DNA of 64,000 nucleotides from an uncultured Oscillospiraceae bacterium (GCA_934561515.1 CAKTGM010000007.1:1-64000); one strand, 5' to 3'. Shown: positions 1-8,584, counted from the first letter of the stretch. The notes: generated by a model not told the origin, from the letters alone. A program made the numbers and translations.

Positions 1-114
1 CTTCATTCTACCAGAGCTCTGCAAACCATGTCTATTTCTATGCTCTATTCAATTTGCGCAACTTATCTTACATTATCGTGAATTCGCCCTCCGCCAAGAT
101 TTTGCTGACGCAAA

Positions 115-659
115 ATGCTTGCACAGCGCAAAAGCGCCGGTTTTGCTATCCGCGAGACATTTCGCGCAGCGAAAACGCTTGCCGCGCGCCGCTCGGCGCA
201 GCCGCAGAGGTTCATCCTGCTTTATCTGTGCGCCACGGCGCTTTCAGCATTATTTTCGCAGTACCGGCAAACCGCGCTCTGGGGCGGCGGGCGATGCGAG
301 GGCTTTGCCGCGATCGCCCTGTACTGCCTGAGCTTTCTGTTGCTGTCCACCCATGTGCGGCCGACGCGCTGGATGCTGTGGCTGTATGCCGCCGCGCTCA
401 GCGTCAACTGTGTGATCTGTCTTGTCCGGTTTGCAGGGCTGAACCTGCTTCACCTTTACCCGGAGGGCATGAATTACTACGGCGCAAATACGCAGTATGC
501 CGGCGAGCTTCTCGGCACGGTCGGCAACGCGGACATCCTCTCGGCGGTTCTGAGCCTTTCGATCCCGGCTTTCTCCGGCGGCGTCTGCGCGCGAAGGGGC
601 TGTTTCTGCGTGAAATCCAACAGAAACGGCGCTGCCGGGGGACGATTTATGCGGCATAA
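115..659 (+). pseudogene. O-antigen ligase-like membrane protein, truncated remnant
   Basis: From the ATG at 115 the frame reads about 153 residues that look like the N-terminal part of an O-antigen ligase/polymerase (Wzy-like) family protein: hydrophobic helices around residues 33-50, 66-80 and 87-106, and a GTVGNAD stretch at about 134-140 that resembles the GT(I/L)GN motif of this family. Family members are usually several hundred residues with 10 or more helices. Here homology-like sequence stops near nt 573 and the frame continues as Cys/Arg-rich low-quality sequence. A different frame continues to a stop at 657-659. No good ribosome site precedes 115. I infer a deletion or frameshift remnant of a once longer gene; a real short protein is less likely. 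Confidence 0.45.
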
Positions 660-665
660 TCACAC

Positions 666-694
666 TTGCGGCGCGGCAAAGAATGCTGTAAAAT
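666..694 (+). promoter_or_regulatory. Sigma-70-type promoter for the DAHP synthase gene
   Basis: TTGCGG at 666-671, a 17-base spacer, and TAAAAT at 689-694, followed by AAGGAG at 715-720 and the ATG at 729. Reading only; no start site is known. Confidence 0.5.
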
Positions 695-728
695 ACAAGC
701 GCATTTGATCGAATAAGGAGTGTGCGCC

Positions 729-1763
729 ATGCAGCAGAATGCAAGATTCATCCGGAAGCTGCCCATCCCGATGGACATCAAAAAGGAATTTCCCATCACG
801 GAGGAGATCGCCGCGGCGCGCGAAAAGCGCGTGGAGGAGATGCGCGCCATCCTCGACGGGCGCGACAAGCGGCTGCTGCTGGTGATCGGCCCCTGCTCTG
901 CCGACCGCGAGGACAGCGTGATGGACTATATCTGCCGTCTCGTCCCGTTACAGGAGCAGGTGAAAGACAAGATCCTGATCGTGCCGCGCATTTACACCAA
1001 CAAACCCCGCACCGACGGCTCGGGCTACAAGGGGATGCTCCACCAGCCCGACCCCGACAAGAAGCCGGATATGCTCGAGGGCATCATCGCCATCCGCCGC
1101 CTGCACACCCGCGCGGTGCGCGAGACGGGCTTTGCCTGCGCGGATGAGATGCTCTATCCTGAAAACTACCGCTACCTCTCCGATATCATCGGCTATGTCG
1201 CCGTCGGCGCGCGGTCGGTGGAAAACCAGCAGCACCGCCTGACGGCGAGCGGCCTTTCCGTGCCCGTTGGCATGAAGAACCCCACCGGCGGAGATCTGAG
1301 CGTGATGATGAACTCCATCTACGCGGCGATGGGCGACCATACCTTCCTCTATCGCGGCTGGGAGGTGGAGACGGCGGGCAATCCCTACGCCCACGCCATC
1401 CTGCGCGGCTATGTGAACGAGCGCGGCAACAGCCGTCCCAACTACCACTATGAGGACCTTGTCGAGCTGCACGAGCTGTATGCCCAGCGCGGCATCAAGA
1501 ACCCCGCCTGCCTTGTGGACTGCAACCACGCCAACTCCGGCAAGCAGTATCTGGAGCAGATCCGCATCGCCAAGGAGGTGCTGCACTCCAAGCGCCACTC
1601 GAGCGACATCGACGCGCTGGTCAAGGGGCTGATGATCGAAAGCTACATTGAAGACGGCAAGCAGAAGATCACCGACGGCGTTTACGGCAGGAGCATCACC
1701 GACGCCTGCCTTGGCTGGGAAAAGAGCGAGCGGCTCGTGCTGGAAATGGCGGAGCTTCTCTAA
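729..1763 (+). CDS. aroF: 3-deoxy-7-phosphoheptulonate synthase (DAHP synthase, AroF/G/H class)
   Basis: Condenses phosphoenolpyruvate and erythrose 4-phosphate, the first step of the shikimate pathway. The 344-residue protein is the usual length for the E. coli-type (class I-alpha) enzyme. Diagnostic stretches are GPCSADR, PRIYTNKPRT, GARSVENQ, VGMKNPTGG and LVDCNHANSGK, which supply substrate and metal ligands. The start is the ATG at 729, eight bases after AAGGAG; a GTG nine bases earlier would overlap that site. It stands alone next to a TraX-like gene and is far from the aromatic operon at 25 kb, which has its own DAHP synthase of the other (I-beta) class. The two probably differ in feedback control; which effector this one senses cannot be read from the sequence. 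Confidence 0.93.
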   Translation: MQQNARFIRKLPIPMDIKKEFPITEEIAAAREKRVEEMRAILDGRDKRLLLVIGPCSADREDSVMDYICRLVPLQEQVKDKILIVPRIYTNKPRTDGSGYKGMLHQPDPDKKPDMLEGIIAIRRLHTRAVRETGFACADEMLYPENYRYLSDIIGYVAVGARSVENQQHRLTASGLSVPVGMKNPTGGDLSVMMNSIYAAMGDHTFLYRGWEVETAGNPYAHAILRGYVNERGNSRPNYHYEDLVELHELYAQRGIKNPACLVDCNHANSGKQYLEQIRIAKEVLHSKRHSSDIDALVKGLMIESYIEDGKQKITDGVYGRSITDACLGWEKSERLVLEMAELL

Positions 1764-1808
1764 AAATAAATCAACCGCCGGACAAGGCGGGAAACAAAGG
1801 AGACTTTG

Positions 1809-2546
1809 ATGAAGAAACAGTTTGACCTCAGCGCCGCAGCGCTGCACATTCTCGCCATGGCTCTCATGCTGTGCGACCACCTGTGGGCGACGCTTCTGCC
1901 CGCGCAGGAGTGGATGACGGCCGTTGGCCGCATCGCCTTCCCGATCTTCGCCTTCATGGCAGTGGAGGGCTACTTCCACACCCATAGCTTCAAGCGCTAT
2001 GCGCAGCGTATGCTGGCCTTTGCGATCCTCTCTGAGATCCCCTTCGACCTGATGTACGGCGGCACGTGGTTCTATCCCGTGCACCAGAACGTCATCTGGA
2101 CGCTGCTGATCGGACTTCTCGGCATCCGCGCGATGGAAGCCGTGCGCGAGAAGGGGAAGACGTGGCTCTATGTGCTCACCTGCGTGGGCGTGACGGCGCT
2201 GGGCGCAGCGCTCGGTACGCTCGGCATGGTGGACTACTACGGCTCGGGCGTTCTGACCGTGTTCGTCTTCTACTTCTTCCACGGCAGAGAGTGGTGGAAG
2301 CTGCTCGGGCAGATTCTGGCGCTCTACTGGATCAATGTGCGTATGCTCGGCGGTCAGGTCTATCCCATGACGATCCTCGGCATGGATGTGGAGCTCAGCC
2401 AGCAGGGGCTTGCGCTGCTCGCGCTCGTGCCCATCTGGCTCTATCGCGGCCGTCAGGGCCACCACAGCAAGGCCTTCCAGTATGCCTGCTATGCCTTCTA
2501 TCCCGTGCATATGCTCATCCTCGCGCTCATCCTGCGCGCGCTGTAA
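1809..2546 (+). CDS. TraX family membrane protein
   Basis: A 245-residue integral membrane protein with about seven to eight hydrophobic helices. It matches the TraX family pattern: an early MLCDH motif, GRIAFPIFAFMAVEGY near residues 40-56, and a Tyr/Pro-His motif (YPVHML) close to the C terminus. TraX of the F plasmid acetylates pilin, but chromosomal clostridial members have no known substrate and may act as membrane acyltransferases; this is inference. The ATG at 1809 follows AAAGGAG, preferred over the in-frame TTG just upstream. It lies 45 bases after aroF and ends at a bidirectional terminator, so it may be cotranscribed with aroF. Confidence 0.85.
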   Translation: MKKQFDLSAAALHILAMALMLCDHLWATLLPAQEWMTAVGRIAFPIFAFMAVEGYFHTHSFKRYAQRMLAFAILSEIPFDLMYGGTWFYPVHQNVIWTLLIGLLGIRAMEAVREKGKTWLYVLTCVGVTALGAALGTLGMVDYYGSGVLTVFVFYFFHGREWWKLLGQILALYWINVRMLGGQVYPMTILGMDVELSQQGLALLALVPIWLYRGRQGHHSKAFQYACYAFYPVHMLILALILRAL

Positions 2547-2552
2547 CGATGA

Positions 2553-2584
2553 AAAAAGAGATGGCCCCGGCCATCTCTTTTTTT
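2553..2584. terminator. Bidirectional intrinsic terminator
   Basis: Near-perfect hairpin (AAAAAGAGATGGCC / GGCCATCTCTTTTT with a two-base loop) between convergent genes, with T and A runs on both sides. It can serve the TraX gene on plus and the DUF4317 gene on minus. Confidence 0.85.
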
Positions 2585-2588
2585 ACCT

Positions 2589-3740
2589 TTATTCTTCCTG
2601 CCCGAGGCCGGGGATACTGACGCCGATGCCGTTGACCTCCACGCCGTCGTCGGCGGGGATGAGCAGGTACTTGCGTCCGTCGATGACGCGCGCTTCGATC
2701 ATGTAGCTGTTCTCCGGTGCGACGGAAATTTTGACCTCGGGCGTTGTGATCTCGAACTTCCTGCTCTCGATGATGTTGTTCGGGTTCAGCGCGGCGTTTT
2801 CGCCGTACTGTGCGTCGCATTCGCGGCGGAAGGCTTCGATCTGCTCTCCCCCAACGCCGCTGTTTGCAAGGATGCCGCCCACGTCGCTTGCCGTCAGCTC
2901 CAGCGGCTCGGGGTCGCGGCTCTCCTTGTGGTCCTCGATGCGGGCGCGAATTTGCTCGTGCACGGACTGGACAACATCGTAGCTGCAATCCTCGTCGAGC
3001 GCGTCCGCGAGCGCCGAGCCAAAGGCGTTCTTCTGCTCCTCGGCAGACATCGGCGGCTCGACGCGAAAGAGCGCGTCGATGACCTCCTCATGAAGCTCCG
3101 CGGCGTTTTTCGAGTAGAAGAGCACGTTGTAGATGTTCGCCGAGCGGCCGTCGAAGGCGGGGTAGAGGAAGCCAAGCTCGGGCGAGGAGGCGATGTAGCC
3201 TGTGGAGCTTGAGTGGAACTCGCTCTGGTCGAGGTCGTAGCGCAGCTCGAGCGTCGGCGCCTTCACGGGGCAGATGGAGCAGACGAAGTACTTGAAGACC
3301 TCGCTCGAGGCGTCGTGCTGCAATTCATCGTCCTTGCCGCGGTGGGGCACGTCGTAAGCGTCGGCGGCGAGCAGGATGAGGTAGTTCGTCTCGCCCATGT
3401 CGATGCACTCGATGATCTTGCGGCAGAGCGTCTCGCGCGAGGGTGGGTCCTTCAGCTCTGTCTGGCGCAGGGTCTGCAAGAGGCGGTGTTCATCGCTGTC
3501 GGCCACCTGCTGCGTGGAGAAGACCACGTCGACGAGGTTCTTGCCCAGCGCGCCGGAGAGGGATTTCTTGAGCAGCGCCAGGTACATCTCCTGCTCCTCC
3601 TGCCGCATGAGGCCCATCGAGGTGTCGACCCACGAGATGATCTCACGGTTGGAGTTTACATAACAGCCGTAGATGCGGCTGAAGTTATTCTTATCGGGCC
3701 GGAAACGCCGGCGCAGTTCGTTGAGTTCTTTCTGGTTCAT
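2589..3740 (-). CDS. DUF4317 family protein
   Basis: A 383-residue soluble protein of the DUF4317 family, common in clostridia and of unknown function. Recognition rests on the N-terminal MNQKELNELRRRF start, the following RIYGCYVN and the overall length; I see no enzyme motif, signal peptide or membrane segment. The start is the ATG at 3738-3740 with AAAGGAC upstream. The open frame extends further upstream but without a ribosome site. It is monocistronic: its own promoter lies at 3779-3807 and a terminator follows directly. Nothing in the neighbourhood suggests a role. Confidence 0.8.
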   Translation of the reverse strand: MNQKELNELRRRFRPDKNNFSRIYGCYVNSNREIISWVDTSMGLMRQEEQEMYLALLKKSLSGALGKNLVDVVFSTQQVADSDEHRLLQTLRQTELKDPPSRETLCRKIIECIDMGETNYLILLAADAYDVPHRGKDDELQHDASSEVFKYFVCSICPVKAPTLELRYDLDQSEFHSSSTGYIASSPELGFLYPAFDGRSANIYNVLFYSKNAAELHEEVIDALFRVEPPMSAEEQKNAFGSALADALDEDCSYDVVQSVHEQIRARIEDHKESRDPEPLELTASDVGGILANSGVGGEQIEAFRRECDAQYGENAALNPNNIIESRKFEITTPEVKISVAPENSYMIEARVIDGRKYLLIPADDGVEVNGIGVSIPGLGQEE

Positions 3741-3778
3741 GGCTCGTCCTTTCCGCGTATGGTATGTCACGAGAAGTG

Positions 3779-3807
3779 ATTGTACCACGCGCGCGCGGGG
3801 ACGGCAA
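3779..3807 (-). promoter_or_regulatory. Promoter for the DUF4317 gene
   Basis: On the minus strand TTGCCG (3802-3807), 17-base spacer, TACAAT (3779-3784), about 40 bases before the start codon. Confidence 0.6.
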
Positions 3808-3886
3808 GGGGAAAAACCGCCGCGGGCAGCAAACGCGGCAAGGCGCTTTTCAGAAAGACTTAAAAAAGAATTTAGAAGAAAGCTTC

Positions 3887-3914
3887 TTGCCGCCGGGGAA
3901 AACGGTGGTATAAT
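3887..3914 (+). promoter_or_regulatory. Promoter for the divergent PAP2 gene
   Basis: TTGCCG at 3887-3892, 16-base spacer, TATAAT at 3909-3914, about 49 bases before the ATG at 3963. Confidence 0.6.
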
Positions 3915-3962
3915 AGAGAGCATACAAGGGCGGAAAGCGCGCCGCGAAAGGATGCGGAACTT

Positions 3963-4424
3963 ATGGACTGGTTTCAGGAATTGCTGTCGAACGGCTTTTT
4001 GCTCGTTGCGCTCTCGTCATGGTTCTGGGCGCAGCTCATCAAGACGGTCATCCACGCCATCGTGACAAAAAAGCTCGACTGGACGCGCCTCGTTGGCGAC
4101 GGCGGGATGCCGAGCGGACATTCGGCCACCGTCTCGTCGCTTGCAACGGCAGCCTCGCTTGTCTACGGGCCGGGCTCGTTCCAGTTTGCCATAGCGGTCA
4201 TCTTCGCCATCGTCGTCTGCAAGGACGCGATGGGCGTGCGCCTTGAAACGGGCAAGCAGGCCGCCATCATCAACGATATCGTCGCGTCGTTCAACGCGCT
4301 GATGACGGAAAAGCTCACAGACGCGCGGCTCAAGGAATTCGTCGGCCACACGCCGCTGCAAGTCATCGCGGGCATCCTGCTCGGCGTGGGAAACGCGCTC
4401 GTCATGTACCGCTTTGTGCTGTGA
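3963..4424 (+). CDS. Divergent PAP2 family membrane protein (YuiD-like, DUF212)
   Basis: A 153-residue membrane protein of the divergent PAP2 family. The conserved GGMPSGHSA motif at about residues 46-54 resembles part of the acid phosphatase (PAP2) signature, and KDAMGVRLETGKQA near 75-88 is the second family hallmark. Four hydrophobic segments are visible. Length is typical of bacterial YuiD-like proteins. Substrate is unknown; a membrane lipid or isoprenoid phosphate is a family-level guess. The gene is transcribed alone between its own promoter and a strong terminator. Confidence 0.85.
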   Translation: MDWFQELLSNGFLLVALSSWFWAQLIKTVIHAIVTKKLDWTRLVGDGGMPSGHSATVSSLATAASLVYGPGSFQFAIAVIFAIVVCKDAMGVRLETGKQAAIINDIVASFNALMTEKLTDARLKEFVGHTPLQVIAGILLGVGNALVMYRFVL

Positions 4425-4441
4425 GCGCGGCAAAGGAGAAG

Positions 4442-4475
4442 AAAGCTCCGCCGGGAATATCCCGGCGGAGCTTTT
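4442..4475. terminator. Bidirectional intrinsic terminator
   Basis: Perfect 15-bp stem (4442-4456 with 4460-4474), three-base loop, flanked by A and T runs, between the PAP2 gene and nrdG, which converge. Confidence 0.85.
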
Positions 4476-4484
4476 CGATTTCAT

Positions 4485-5006
4485 TCACTTGTCCCAGAGC
4501 GTCAGCGTGCCGGAGGAGAGCGTCTTCTTCACGTCGATGATGCGCTGGTTGGACGAGCCGCGAAAGCGCAGCGAAATGTCGTGGAGCGCCTCGACATAGC
4601 GCCCGTCCACCAGAATGTCGAGCAGGGAGAGAAGCTCGTCGGTCACCTCGCAGCGGGGGTAGGAGTCGGGCGTGTGCAGCTCTTCCCAGGTGAAGCCCGT
4701 GAACGACCAGATGGTTTTCTGCGGCAGCTCGCGCTTCACGCGGCAGAGAAACGGCAGCAGCGCCCGCTGATTTTTCGGCTCGAACGGCTCGCCGCCGAGC
4801 AGGGTGAGACCGTTGATGTAGCCGGGGGCGAGAAGGCGTATGAGCTCGTCCTCCGTTTCCTCCGTGAAGGGCTTGCCGTAGTCAAAGTCCCACGTCTGGG
4901 GCTGGAAGCAGTTTTCGCAGTGGTTGGTGCAGCCGGAGACGAAGAGCGAAATGCGCACGCCCTCTCCGTTGGCGATGTCGCAGTTTTTAATCTCACCGTA
5001 GTGCAT
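4485..5006 (-). CDS. nrdG: Anaerobic ribonucleoside-triphosphate reductase activating protein
   Basis: Radical SAM activase that installs the glycyl radical on NrdD. The 173-residue length and the C26-x3-C30-x2-C33 iron-sulfur cluster motif (CTNHCENC) are typical, as is the LTLLGGEPF segment that helps bind S-adenosylmethionine. The start is the ATG at 5004-5006, preceded by AGGAGG with a good spacing. It is the last gene of the nrdD-vanW-nrdG unit, 61 bases after vanW, and ends at a strong terminator. Expression should follow the NrdR-box promoter upstream of nrdD. Confidence 0.95.
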   Translation of the reverse strand: MHYGEIKNCDIANGEGVRISLFVSGCTNHCENCFQPQTWDFDYGKPFTEETEDELIRLLAPGYINGLTLLGGEPFEPKNQRALLPFLCRVKRELPQKTIWSFTGFTWEELHTPDSYPRCEVTDELLSLLDILVDGRYVEALHDISLRFRGSSNQRIIDVKKTLSSGTLTLWDK

Positions 5007-5067
5007 AAAGGTGACCTCCTGAATGACGTTTGGGAAAGACGAAAATGGATGGAACCGGGCGGCGCGT

Positions 5068-5898
5068 TCAGCTCATCCGCGCCTCCCGGATCTCAAGTCC
5101 CGCCGTATCGTAGAGCACACGGGCGTGGTTGCGCCGCAAAAGCTCGCGCGTAAGCGTGTTGCCGGAGGATTTGTCCACCGCGGCGCGATACACCTCGCCG
5201 CAGCGGTAAACGACGCCGTCCTCGCGGAGAAAATGCTCGTTTTCCGCCGAGATATGGTACTTGACCGCAAGCGGCCTTTCCGCGCGCACCTCGCCGCAGA
5301 GGTGAGTGTCCGTCGTGTGGACAAGGAGCTGATAGGTCTGGTCGGTGTCGTTGCGGAAGCGGTAGTCGAGATAGTTGCAGAAGATCGACGTGCCGGTGCC
5401 GAACGGCACCTGACGGCCAAAGTCGGGGAACAGGTCGAACTGGTCGTGATGATGGTGCTCGGTGACGGTCAGCGGCGTGTGGAGCACCATCCAGTGGATG
5501 AGGTTGCTGAACTGGCACATTCCGCCGCCGACGGCCTCGCCGGTCTGCGCGTTGGTGATGACCAGCCCTGCGCGGTAGCCGCGCGCAGCGACCGGCGGCC
5601 CGACGAGATGCCAGAACGAGAATGTCTCGCCCGGGCGGATGAGGATGCCGTTGATCCTCGGCGCGGCGAGCGCAAGGTTGACGGCCTTGTTCTCCTGTAA
5701 TACCGGGTCGACCTCGCCGAGCGTGCGGCGGATGAGGGAGTTGTGCCGGTAGATGAGCGCGGGGAGCGGCGCTTCCGCGCGCTTTTTTGCAAAGTGTTCG
5801 CCGGACGCGCAGTCTTGCAGCGTGCGCAGCGCGCAGCTTTTTTTGATCGAGATGCGGTAGGCGAGCGGCGAAAGCTCGCAGAAAAGCCTGCGGTGCAT
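5068..5898 (-). CDS. VanW family protein
   Basis: A 276-residue protein with the VanW domain, clearest in the central block: RPGETFSFWHLVGP near residues 88-101, GYRAGLVI, and GGGMCQFSNLI near 123-133. VanW is named for the vancomycin cluster vanB but its function is unknown, and most members are unrelated to resistance. No signal peptide or membrane segment is evident, so it may act in the cytoplasm. It sits between nrdD and nrdG on the same strand, which normally are adjacent; 145 bases with two GC-rich hairpins separate it from nrdD. An AAAGGACG site precedes the ATG. Whether it is linked functionally to the reductase cannot be told. Confidence 0.85.
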   Translation of the reverse strand: MHRRLFCELSPLAYRISIKKSCALRTLQDCASGEHFAKKRAEAPLPALIYRHNSLIRRTLGEVDPVLQENKAVNLALAAPRINGILIRPGETFSFWHLVGPPVAARGYRAGLVITNAQTGEAVGGGMCQFSNLIHWMVLHTPLTVTEHHHHDQFDLFPDFGRQVPFGTGTSIFCNYLDYRFRNDTDQTYQLLVHTTDTHLCGEVRAERPLAVKYHISAENEHFLREDGVVYRCGEVYRAAVDKSSGNTLTRELLRRNHARVLYDTAGLEIREARMS

Positions 5899-5952
5899 AT
5901 CGTTTGCATCGTCCTTTCTTCTCGCTGCCCCTCGGGGGGGGCGGCTGTCGTG

Positions 5953-6005
5953 CTCCCGCCGCCGGGCGGGAGAAAGGAATGCCGCCCGCCGGAACGGCAG
6001 GCGGC
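5953..6005 (-). terminator. Tandem hairpins between nrdD and vanW
   Basis: Two GC-rich hairpins: 5981-5991 with 5995-6005 (one G-T pair, three-base loop) and 5953-5960 with 5965-5972. Neither has a long T run on the minus strand, so they may be partial terminators or mRNA-processing/stability elements that lower vanW-nrdG expression relative to nrdD. Confidence 0.4.
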
Positions 6006-6043
6006 GTTTCCCTGATTCTCAAAAGGATTTGTGCGGTCGGCGC

Positions 6044-8242
6044 TTACAGGTGCAGCACGCGCTCGCGGATCTCCTGCGTACGGCCCTGATTCCAGAACTG
6101 GGTGCCGATGTAGCCGCAGGTGCGGCGGGCGACGTTCATCTTGTCCTGATCGGTGTTGCCGCACTTGGGGCAGCGCCAGATGAGCTTGCCGTCCTCTTCA
6201 ACGATGCTGATCTCGCCGTCCCAGCCGCAGACCTGGCAGTAGTCGGACTTGGTGTTCAGCTCGGCGTAGATGATGTTGTCGTAGATGAACTTCATCACCT
6301 GCAAAACGGCCTCGAGGTTCTGCTGCATATCGGGGACCTCAACGTAGCTGATCGCGCCGCCGGGGGAGAGGTGCTGGAACTGCGCTTCAAACTTGAGCTT
6401 GCTGAACGCATCGATCGGCTCGGTGACGTGGACGTGGTAGGAGTTGGTGATATAGCCCTTGTCCGTCACGCCCTCGATCACGCCGAAGCGCTTTTGCAGG
6501 CACTTGGCAAACTTGTAGGTCGTGGACTCGAGCGGCGTTCCGTAGAGGGAGTAGTCGATGTTCTCGGCGGTCTTCCACTCCTTGCACTTGTCGTTCATCT
6601 TCTGCATGATGGAAAGGGCGAAGGGCGTGGCGCTCGGGTCGGTGTGGCTCTTGCCGGTCATGTACTTCACGCACTCGAAAAGGCCCGCGTAGCCGAGCGA
6701 AATGGTGGAGTAGCCGTTGTAGAGCAGGCGGTCGATCGGCTCGCCCTTTTTGAGTCTCGCGCACGCGCCGTACTGCCAGAGGATGGGCGCTGCGTCGGAG
6801 AGCGTACCCTTCAGGCGGTCGTGGCGGCAGCGCAGGGCGCGGTGGCAAAGCTCGAGGCGCTCTTCAAAGATCGACCAGAACTTGTCGATGTTGCCGCCGG
6901 AGGAAAGGGCAACGTCGGGCAGGTTGATCGTCACGACGCCCTGATTGAAGCGGCCGTAATACTTGTGCTTGCCCGGCTCGTAGTTGCCGGCGTTGGCGAT
7001 GTTGCCCACGCCCGCGTCGGTGAAGCGGTCGGGCGTGAGGAAGCTGCGGCAGCCCATGCAGGGATACACGTCGCCCTTGAGCTCGAGCATTTTCTTTTCG
7101 CTGATGTAATCGGGCACCATGCGGCGCGCCGTGCATTTTGCGGCGAGCTTTGTGAGATAATAGTAGGGCGAATCCTCGTGGATGTTGTCCTCCTCGAGCG
7201 TGTAGATGAGCTTGGGGAACGCGGGCGTGACCCACACGCCCTGCTCGTTCTTCACACCCTCGTAGCGCTGGAGCAGCATCTCCTCGATGATGAGCGCGAG
7301 ATCGCGCTTCTCCTGCTCGCTGCGCGCCTCGTTGAGGTACATGAATACGGTGATGAAGGGGGCCTGTCCGTTTGTGGTCAGGAGCGTGACGACCTGATAC
7401 TGGATCGTCTGCACGCCGCGGCGGATCTCCTCGCGCAGGCGCTTTTCCACGATGCGGGCGATCTTCGTCTCATCCTGCGCGACGCCAAGCTCCTCGATCT
7501 CGGCAAGCACCTGCTTGCGGATCTTCTGGCGGGAAACATCCACAAAGGGCGCGAGGTGGGTGAGCGAGATGCTCTGCCCGCCGTACTGGTTGCTCGCCAC
7601 CTGCGCGACGATCTGCGTGGCGATGTTGCAGGCGGTGGCGAAGGAATGCGGACGCTCGATGAGCGTTCCGGTGATGACGGTGCCGTTCTGCAGCATATCC
7701 TCGAGGTTCACGAGGTCGCAGTTGTGCATGTGCTGGGCATAATAGTCCGTGTCGTGGAAGTGGATGATGCCCTCCTCGTGCGCCTTGACGATGTCCTCGG
7801 GCAGGAGGATGCGGTTGGTCAGGTCGCGGCTGACCTCGCCCGCCATGTAGTCGCGCTGCGTGGAGTTGACGACGGGGTTTTTGTTGCTGTTCTCCTGCTT
7901 GGCCTCCTCGTTGTTGCACTCGATGAGGGTGAGGATCTTGTCGTCCGTCGTGTTGCTCTTGCGCACGAGCGAGCGGGTGTAGCGGTAGGTGATGTAGCGC
8001 TTGGCGACCTCGAACGCGCCGTGCGCCATGATCTGGTGCTCAACAAAGTCCTGGATCTCTTCGACCGTGGGCGCGCGGCCAAGGCCCTGGCAGGCGATCT
8101 CCACACTCTCGGCGATGCGCTGGATCTGCACGGGCGTCATGCGCGCGTCCTCCTCGACAACGTCGTTGGCCTTGCTCACTGCCGCGATGATCTTGACGAT
8201 ATCAAATTCGACTTCTGCGCCGTTGCGTTTGATGACCTTCAT
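6044..8242 (-). CDS. nrdD: Anaerobic ribonucleoside-triphosphate reductase (class III)
   Basis: Reduces ribonucleoside triphosphates to deoxynucleotides without oxygen, using a glycyl radical. The 732-residue protein starts with an ATP-cone domain (about residues 1-95) that senses ATP/dATP, followed by the ten-stranded barrel. Near the C terminus are a four-Cys zinc site (CQVC ... CPKC) and the radical loop RRTCGYIG with Gly710. The ATG at 8240-8242 follows AAAAGGAG. It heads the nrdD-vanW-nrdG unit. An NrdR-type box lies 46 bases upstream of the start, so repression by NrdR-(d)ATP is likely. Confidence 0.96.
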   Translation of the reverse strand: MKVIKRNGAEVEFDIVKIIAAVSKANDVVEEDARMTPVQIQRIAESVEIACQGLGRAPTVEEIQDFVEHQIMAHGAFEVAKRYITYRYTRSLVRKSNTTDDKILTLIECNNEEAKQENSNKNPVVNSTQRDYMAGEVSRDLTNRILLPEDIVKAHEEGIIHFHDTDYYAQHMHNCDLVNLEDMLQNGTVITGTLIERPHSFATACNIATQIVAQVASNQYGGQSISLTHLAPFVDVSRQKIRKQVLAEIEELGVAQDETKIARIVEKRLREEIRRGVQTIQYQVVTLLTTNGQAPFITVFMYLNEARSEQEKRDLALIIEEMLLQRYEGVKNEQGVWVTPAFPKLIYTLEEDNIHEDSPYYYLTKLAAKCTARRMVPDYISEKKMLELKGDVYPCMGCRSFLTPDRFTDAGVGNIANAGNYEPGKHKYYGRFNQGVVTINLPDVALSSGGNIDKFWSIFEERLELCHRALRCRHDRLKGTLSDAAPILWQYGACARLKKGEPIDRLLYNGYSTISLGYAGLFECVKYMTGKSHTDPSATPFALSIMQKMNDKCKEWKTAENIDYSLYGTPLESTTYKFAKCLQKRFGVIEGVTDKGYITNSYHVHVTEPIDAFSKLKFEAQFQHLSPGGAISYVEVPDMQQNLEAVLQVMKFIYDNIIYAELNTKSDYCQVCGWDGEISIVEEDGKLIWRCPKCGNTDQDKMNVARRTCGYIGTQFWNQGRTQEIRERVLHL

Positions 8243-8288
8243 ATTGACCCTCTCCTTTTCTCTCCTGAAAGTAGTGATTTCGTATCCT

Positions 8289-8304
8289 ACACAATATCTT
8301 GTGG
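8289..8304 (-). promoter_or_regulatory. NrdR box upstream of nrdD
   Basis: ACACAATATCTTGTGG closely matches the NrdR palindrome ACACWATATATWGTGT. NrdR boxes usually come in pairs about three helix turns apart; a degenerate second copy may lie at 8321-8336, start-to-start 32 bases, but it matches poorly. Expected to overlap the nrdD promoter. Confidence 0.75.
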
Positions 8305-8584
8305 TGTATTTTTATCTGCTACCTAATTATGGCACATCAGGGCCATGAATGCAAGGAAAAAGTATGTGCAAATACTGCCAAGATACAGAGCCTGCTTTGG
8401 GTACTATTGACGAAAGGGCCGCGCTGCCGCGCGGCGGGGGCGGGGGGAGAAGGTATCAAAATCGGTAAAGCCCGTCATGCAAAAATGATGCTTTTCTTCG
8501 CGCGAAAAAGCGGCTATAATACAATATGATAATGAAAAGCGCCGATGCGGCGCGAGAAAAAAGACAGAGAGAAGAGAGAATTCT
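8305..8584. other. Intergenic region between nrdD and the DUF1275 gene
   Basis: Divergent gap with no convincing gene. A TATAAT at 8515-8520 is a likely -10 for the plus-strand gene (start 8585), with no good -35. A GC-rich block around 8418-8450 shows no clear hairpin with a T run. Confidence 0.5.

Noticed and set aside
948..2510. 520-codon minus-strand open frame across aroF and the TraX-like gene
   Set aside because: Spans two well-supported plus genes and the gap between them, with no domain content.
6029..8326. 765-codon plus-strand open frame opposite nrdD
   Set aside because: Antisense shadow of a GC-rich gene. The minus-strand frame encodes a complete NrdD with all motifs, while this one has no recognisable domain or ribosome site.
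8299..8529. 76-codon plus-strand frame between nrdD and the DUF1275 gene
   Set aside because: No ribosome site, overlaps the NrdR box and promoter region, and composition is not protein-like.
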